NCBI RefSeq assembly: GCF_001425575.1
Contig: NZ_LMRD01000008.1
Coordinates: 391,171-455,170 of the forward strand
Source of the DNA: Aurantimonas sp. Leaf443
GTDB lineage: Bacteria > Pseudomonadota > Alphaproteobacteria > Rhizobiales > Rhizobiaceae
Direction of reading: 5' to 3'
Length of the DNA stretch: 64,000 bases
This document shows, one piece after another, positions 61,716-64,000 of the stretch (position 1 is the first letter of the stretch; each line of letters starts with the position of its first letter). Made by a program: the position numbers and the translations under genes. The notes beneath the pieces are model-generated. The model had not been told where the DNA came from and did not search any database. It was given only the letters and a program-made list of their open reading frames with translations.

Positions 61716-62599
61716 CGCCGGGTGAAGTCTCCCATGAGGCCCTGGGGCCGGTAGAGGGTGAAGAGCACGAGGGCGAGACCGACGAGGAGGATGCGGATCT
61801 CGGCCATGGCCGCGCCCGAGACGAAGGGCAGGACGTCCGGCAGGAAGCGCGAGCCTTCGAGAAGAAGCATGAGGACGAGCGTGCCGATCACCGCGCCGGA
61901 GATGCGGCCTGCGCCCCCCAGGATCATCGCCATCCAGATCTGGAAGGTGACGAGGGGGATGAACTGGTCGGGCGTGACGTAGCCGACGTAATGGGCGTAG
62001 AAGCTGCCGCCGAGCGCGGAGAGGGCCGCGCCGACCATCAGAACCTGCGTCTTGAAGCGGGCGGGGTCCTTGCCGAGCGCGCTGACCGCCTCCTCGTTGT
62101 CGCGGATCGCGCCGATGATGCGGCCGAAGGGCGAGCGGGCGATGCGGCGCATGGCCAGGACGACGGCGAGATTGACGAGGAGCAGCGTGCCGAGGACGAG
62201 AAGGGGCTGCACGGTGCGCGCCTCGGCGAAGGCGAAGAGGCGCGGGATTCCGGGAATGCCCTGCACGCCCGCGGTCAGTTCCTGCTCGCTGATGATGGCG
62301 ACGCGCACGACCTCGGAGAAGCCGAGCGTGGCGATGGCGAAATAGTCGTCGCGAAGGCGCAGGGCGATGAGGCCGATCGGCCAGGCCGCCGCGACCGCCA
62401 GGAGCATGCCCGCCGCGAAGCCGACGAGGATCGGCCAGCCCATCGTGGAGAGGATGGCCGACGCGTAGGCGCCGATGGCGAAGAAGCCGACGAGGCCGAA
62501 ATTGGTGAGGCCGGTCAGACCGTATTGCAGGTTCAGCCCGAGCGTCAGGAGGGCGTAGATCGCCACGAAGATCGCGACGGCGAGGATATAGGCTTCCAT
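61712..62599 (-). CDS. livM: Branched-chain amino-acid ABC transporter permease LivM
   Basis: This 295-residue inner-membrane permease has the family stretches LTLGLNLQYGLTGLTNFGLVGFFAIGAY near the N-terminus, FGRIIGAIRDNEEAVSALGKD and the C-terminal LYRPQGLMGDF. The start codon at 62599 shares a base with the LivH stop (TGATG). The open frame further upstream is noise. Confidence 0.92.
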   Translation of the reverse strand: MEAYILAVAIFVAIYALLTLGLNLQYGLTGLTNFGLVGFFAIGAYASAILSTMGWPILVGFAAGMLLAVAAAWPIGLIALRLRDDYFAIATLGFSEVVRVAIISEQELTAGVQGIPGIPRLFAFAEARTVQPLLVLGTLLLVNLAVVLAMRRIARSPFGRIIGAIRDNEEAVSALGKDPARFKTQVLMVGAALSALGGSFYAHYVGYVTPDQFIPLVTFQIWMAMILGGAGRISGAVIGTLVLMLLLEGSRFLPDVLPFVSGAAMAEIRILLVGLALVLFTLYRPQGLMGDFTRR

Positions 62600-63465
62600 C
62601 AGCGGGCTCCGTCCTGGCGGCCGAACAGGCCGCGCGGTCGCACGAGGAGAACGAGCATGAGGACGACGAAGGCGACGGCGATCTTGTAGGTGAAGCCGAC
62701 GAACGGGGTCGCCAGTTCCTGCACCACGCCCAGGAGGACGCCCGCCACCACCGCGCCCAGCGGGTGGCCGATGCCGCCGAGGACGGCCGCGGCGAAGGCC
62801 GGCAGGAGCATGTTCCAGCCCATGTCGGGCGTCACCACCGTCTTCATGCCGAGGATGAGGCCCGCCATGGCCGAGACCGCGCCGGCCAGCGCCCAGAGCG
62901 CGAGCATCACGCGCACCGGGTCGATGCCCGAGACGCGCGCGAGCGCGGGATCGGCCGAAACGGCGCGCATGCGCCGGCCGATCGCCGTCTTCTCCAGGAT
63001 GAGGAAGACTGCGATCAGCGTGACGAGCGTGACGCCGGCGAGCTTCAGGTCGGTCGGCTGGATCCGCAGGTCGAGGAAGACGATCGGGCGCGTCAGCGGC
63101 ACGCGGAAGACCTGCGGCTGCTGCCCGTAGAGCAGGCCGAGACCGGCGCGGATCATGAAGCCGACGCCGATCGAGGCGAGCAGCGACATGACCGGGCTGC
63201 GATGGGCGAGCTTGCGGAAGATCAGGAGATAGAGGGCGACGTTGAGGAGGAGGCCGGCCAGGAGCGCGCCGGCGCCGCCCAGGATCATCGAGCCGGTCGC
63301 CCCCGCGGCCGCGAGCGCGGCATAGGCGCTGAGCGACATGACGTCGCCGGTGGCGGCATTGGGAAAGCGGGCCACCCCGAAGACGAGAGTGACGGCGAGC
63401 GCGCCGAGCCCGATCACCAGGCCGGACATCAGCCCGGACAGGAGCAGATCGAAGAAGCTTGTCAT
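62599..63465 (-). CDS. livH: Branched-chain amino-acid ABC transporter permease LivH
   Basis: This 288-residue inner-membrane permease has family stretches LVFGVARFPNAATGDVM, VSGIDPVRVMLALWALAG and AAVLGGIGHPLGAVVAG. The start MTSFFDLLLSGLMSG at 63465 precedes the first hydrophobic segment; the longer open frame (to 63633) is arginine/proline-rich and crosses the intergenic hairpin. It follows the binding-protein gene after 211 bases. Confidence 0.92.
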   Translation of the reverse strand: MTSFFDLLLSGLMSGLVIGLGALAVTLVFGVARFPNAATGDVMSLSAYAALAAAGATGSMILGGAGALLAGLLLNVALYLLIFRKLAHRSPVMSLLASIGVGFMIRAGLGLLYGQQPQVFRVPLTRPIVFLDLRIQPTDLKLAGVTLVTLIAVFLILEKTAIGRRMRAVSADPALARVSGIDPVRVMLALWALAGAVSAMAGLILGMKTVVTPDMGWNMLLPAFAAAVLGGIGHPLGAVVAGVLLGVVQELATPFVGFTYKIAVAFVVLMLVLLVRPRGLFGRQDGAR

Positions 63466-63621
63466 GGGTCCCGCGATTGGATGGAGGGGGCCGGAAAGGG
63501 CGGCGGCAGGGCACGGCGCGCCCCTTGCCGGGCCCGGCGGGCGGCGCGTCCGGTAGAGGCGCGCGACGGTCGGGCGACCGGACGCCGCCGGCCGGCGCGC
63601 CGGGCTGCGACGGCCTGGATG

Positions 63622-63653
63622 GATGCCGGCCACCCAAGGGCGTGGCCGGCATC
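63622..63653 (-). other. 12-bp-stem hairpin after the Liv binding-protein gene
   Basis: GATGCCGGCCAC and GTGGCCGGCATC pair perfectly over 12 bp with an eight-base loop, 23 bases beyond the binding-protein stop on the minus strand. It is the strongest of the four hairpins found in the same position of the four ABC operons. Confidence 0.65.
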
Positions 63654-63676
63654 GGCGCGCGAGGGCGCGGGCTGCG

Positions 63677-64000
63677 TCAGATCTTCACGACGTAGCGGCG
63701 CGCGAAGGCCTCGCCGTCCATGAAGAAGGCGCCGAAGTCCGGCGTCACGTCGCCGAACTCGTCGAGGTCGAGCACCGAGGAGGCGCCGTCGTAGTTGATC
63801 GACTTGCCCGCCTTCAGCGCGTCGCGGCCGGCCGCGAAGGAGGTCACGACCTCGCCGTCCGGAGAGGACACGTCGATGATCCGCGCGTTGATCGCCGCAT
63901 TGTCGGCGCCGGGGCCGGCGGCCTCGATGGCGAGCGCCAGGAGCACGGTCATGTCGTAGGTCATGGCGGCGTAGTTGTTGGCCGTGCCCGGCTCGCCCAT
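63677..64000 (-). CDS. Branched-chain amino-acid ABC transporter binding protein (C-terminal part)
   Basis: This is the C-terminal 107 residues of a periplasmic amino-acid binding protein of the LivK/urea-type fold; the rest lies beyond the right edge. Visible stretches are ANNYAAMTYDMTVLLALAIEAAG, SPDGEVVTSFAAGRDALKAGKSINYDGASS and the ending VLDLDEFGDVTPDFGAFFM, all typical of the C-terminal lobe. It is the first gene of the Liv operon seen here. Confidence 0.88.
   Translation of the reverse strand: MGEPGTANNYAAMTYDMTVLLALAIEAAGPGADNAAINARIIDVSSPDGEVVTSFAAGRDALKAGKSINYDGASSVLDLDEFGDVTPDFGAFFMDGEAFARRYVVKI

Overview
This is a 64 kb, very GC-rich (roughly 70% by eye) chromosomal-type window, almost entirely coding. 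Gene families, gene order and regulatory motifs point to an alphaproteobacterium, most likely of the order Hyphomicrobiales (Rhizobiales). The signs are a rhizobial-style inositol cluster with an RpiR-type IolR and IolC fused to DUF2090, a RIME-like intergenic repeat, a host-attachment-family protein and several ABC uptake operons. The genus cannot be fixed from sequence alone. No tRNA, rRNA, transposase, phage gene or CRISPR array was seen.

Layout. (1) 1-14.1 kb: a complete myo-inositol regulon, with iolB on the minus strand and, on the plus strand, a sugar ABC transporter, iolI, iolR, iolC-DUF2090, iolD, iolE, iolH and iolG. Related 18-bp operator candidates lie at both control regions. (2) 14.1-23.4 kb: hexuronate catabolism. 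A minus-strand operon (uxaC, a PotD/A/B/C-like ABC transporter, a fructuronate reductase-like gene) is divergent from a GntR regulator and uxuA, with a GntR-type palindrome between them. (3) 23.4-30.6 kb: a LysR gene broken by an in-frame amber codon, divergent from an acyl-CoA dehydrogenase and all components of a branched-chain 2-oxoacid dehydrogenase. (4) 30.7-36.2 kb: an HD-family hydrolase gene, then a hydroxyproline cluster (GntR, DapA-family deaminase, D-amino-acid oxidase, 4-hydroxyproline epimerase). A truncated ABC ATPase and an 8-bp tandem repeat mark a probable deletion scar. (5) 36.3-47.8 kb: a chemoreceptor, then an amide/nitrile operon read leftwards: amiC, amiR, a urea/short-chain-amide ABC transporter, formamidase and a tandem nitrilase. 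(6) 47.9-54.1 kb: an SDR, a GDP-mannose precursor enzyme, a RibD-C reductase, a second chemoreceptor and a host-attachment protein. (7) 54.4-60.2 kb: a CzcBA-like heavy-metal RND efflux operon. (8) 60.2-64 kb: a branched-chain amino-acid (Liv) ABC operon running off the right edge.

The most interesting signals are regulatory. Just upstream of amiC a leader carries an A1/G4 hexaloop hairpin, a second weaker hexaloop hairpin and an overlapping intrinsic terminator, which is the layout of an ANTAR antitermination switch, and the operon encodes its own ANTAR protein (AmiR). All four ABC operons have a strong hairpin 8-23 nt after the stop of the binding-protein gene. A 25-codon ORF with a strong Shine-Dalgarno sequence and a hairpin over its stop lies in the leader of the inositol transporter. 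The second domain of the tandem nitrilase has lost its catalytic cysteine.
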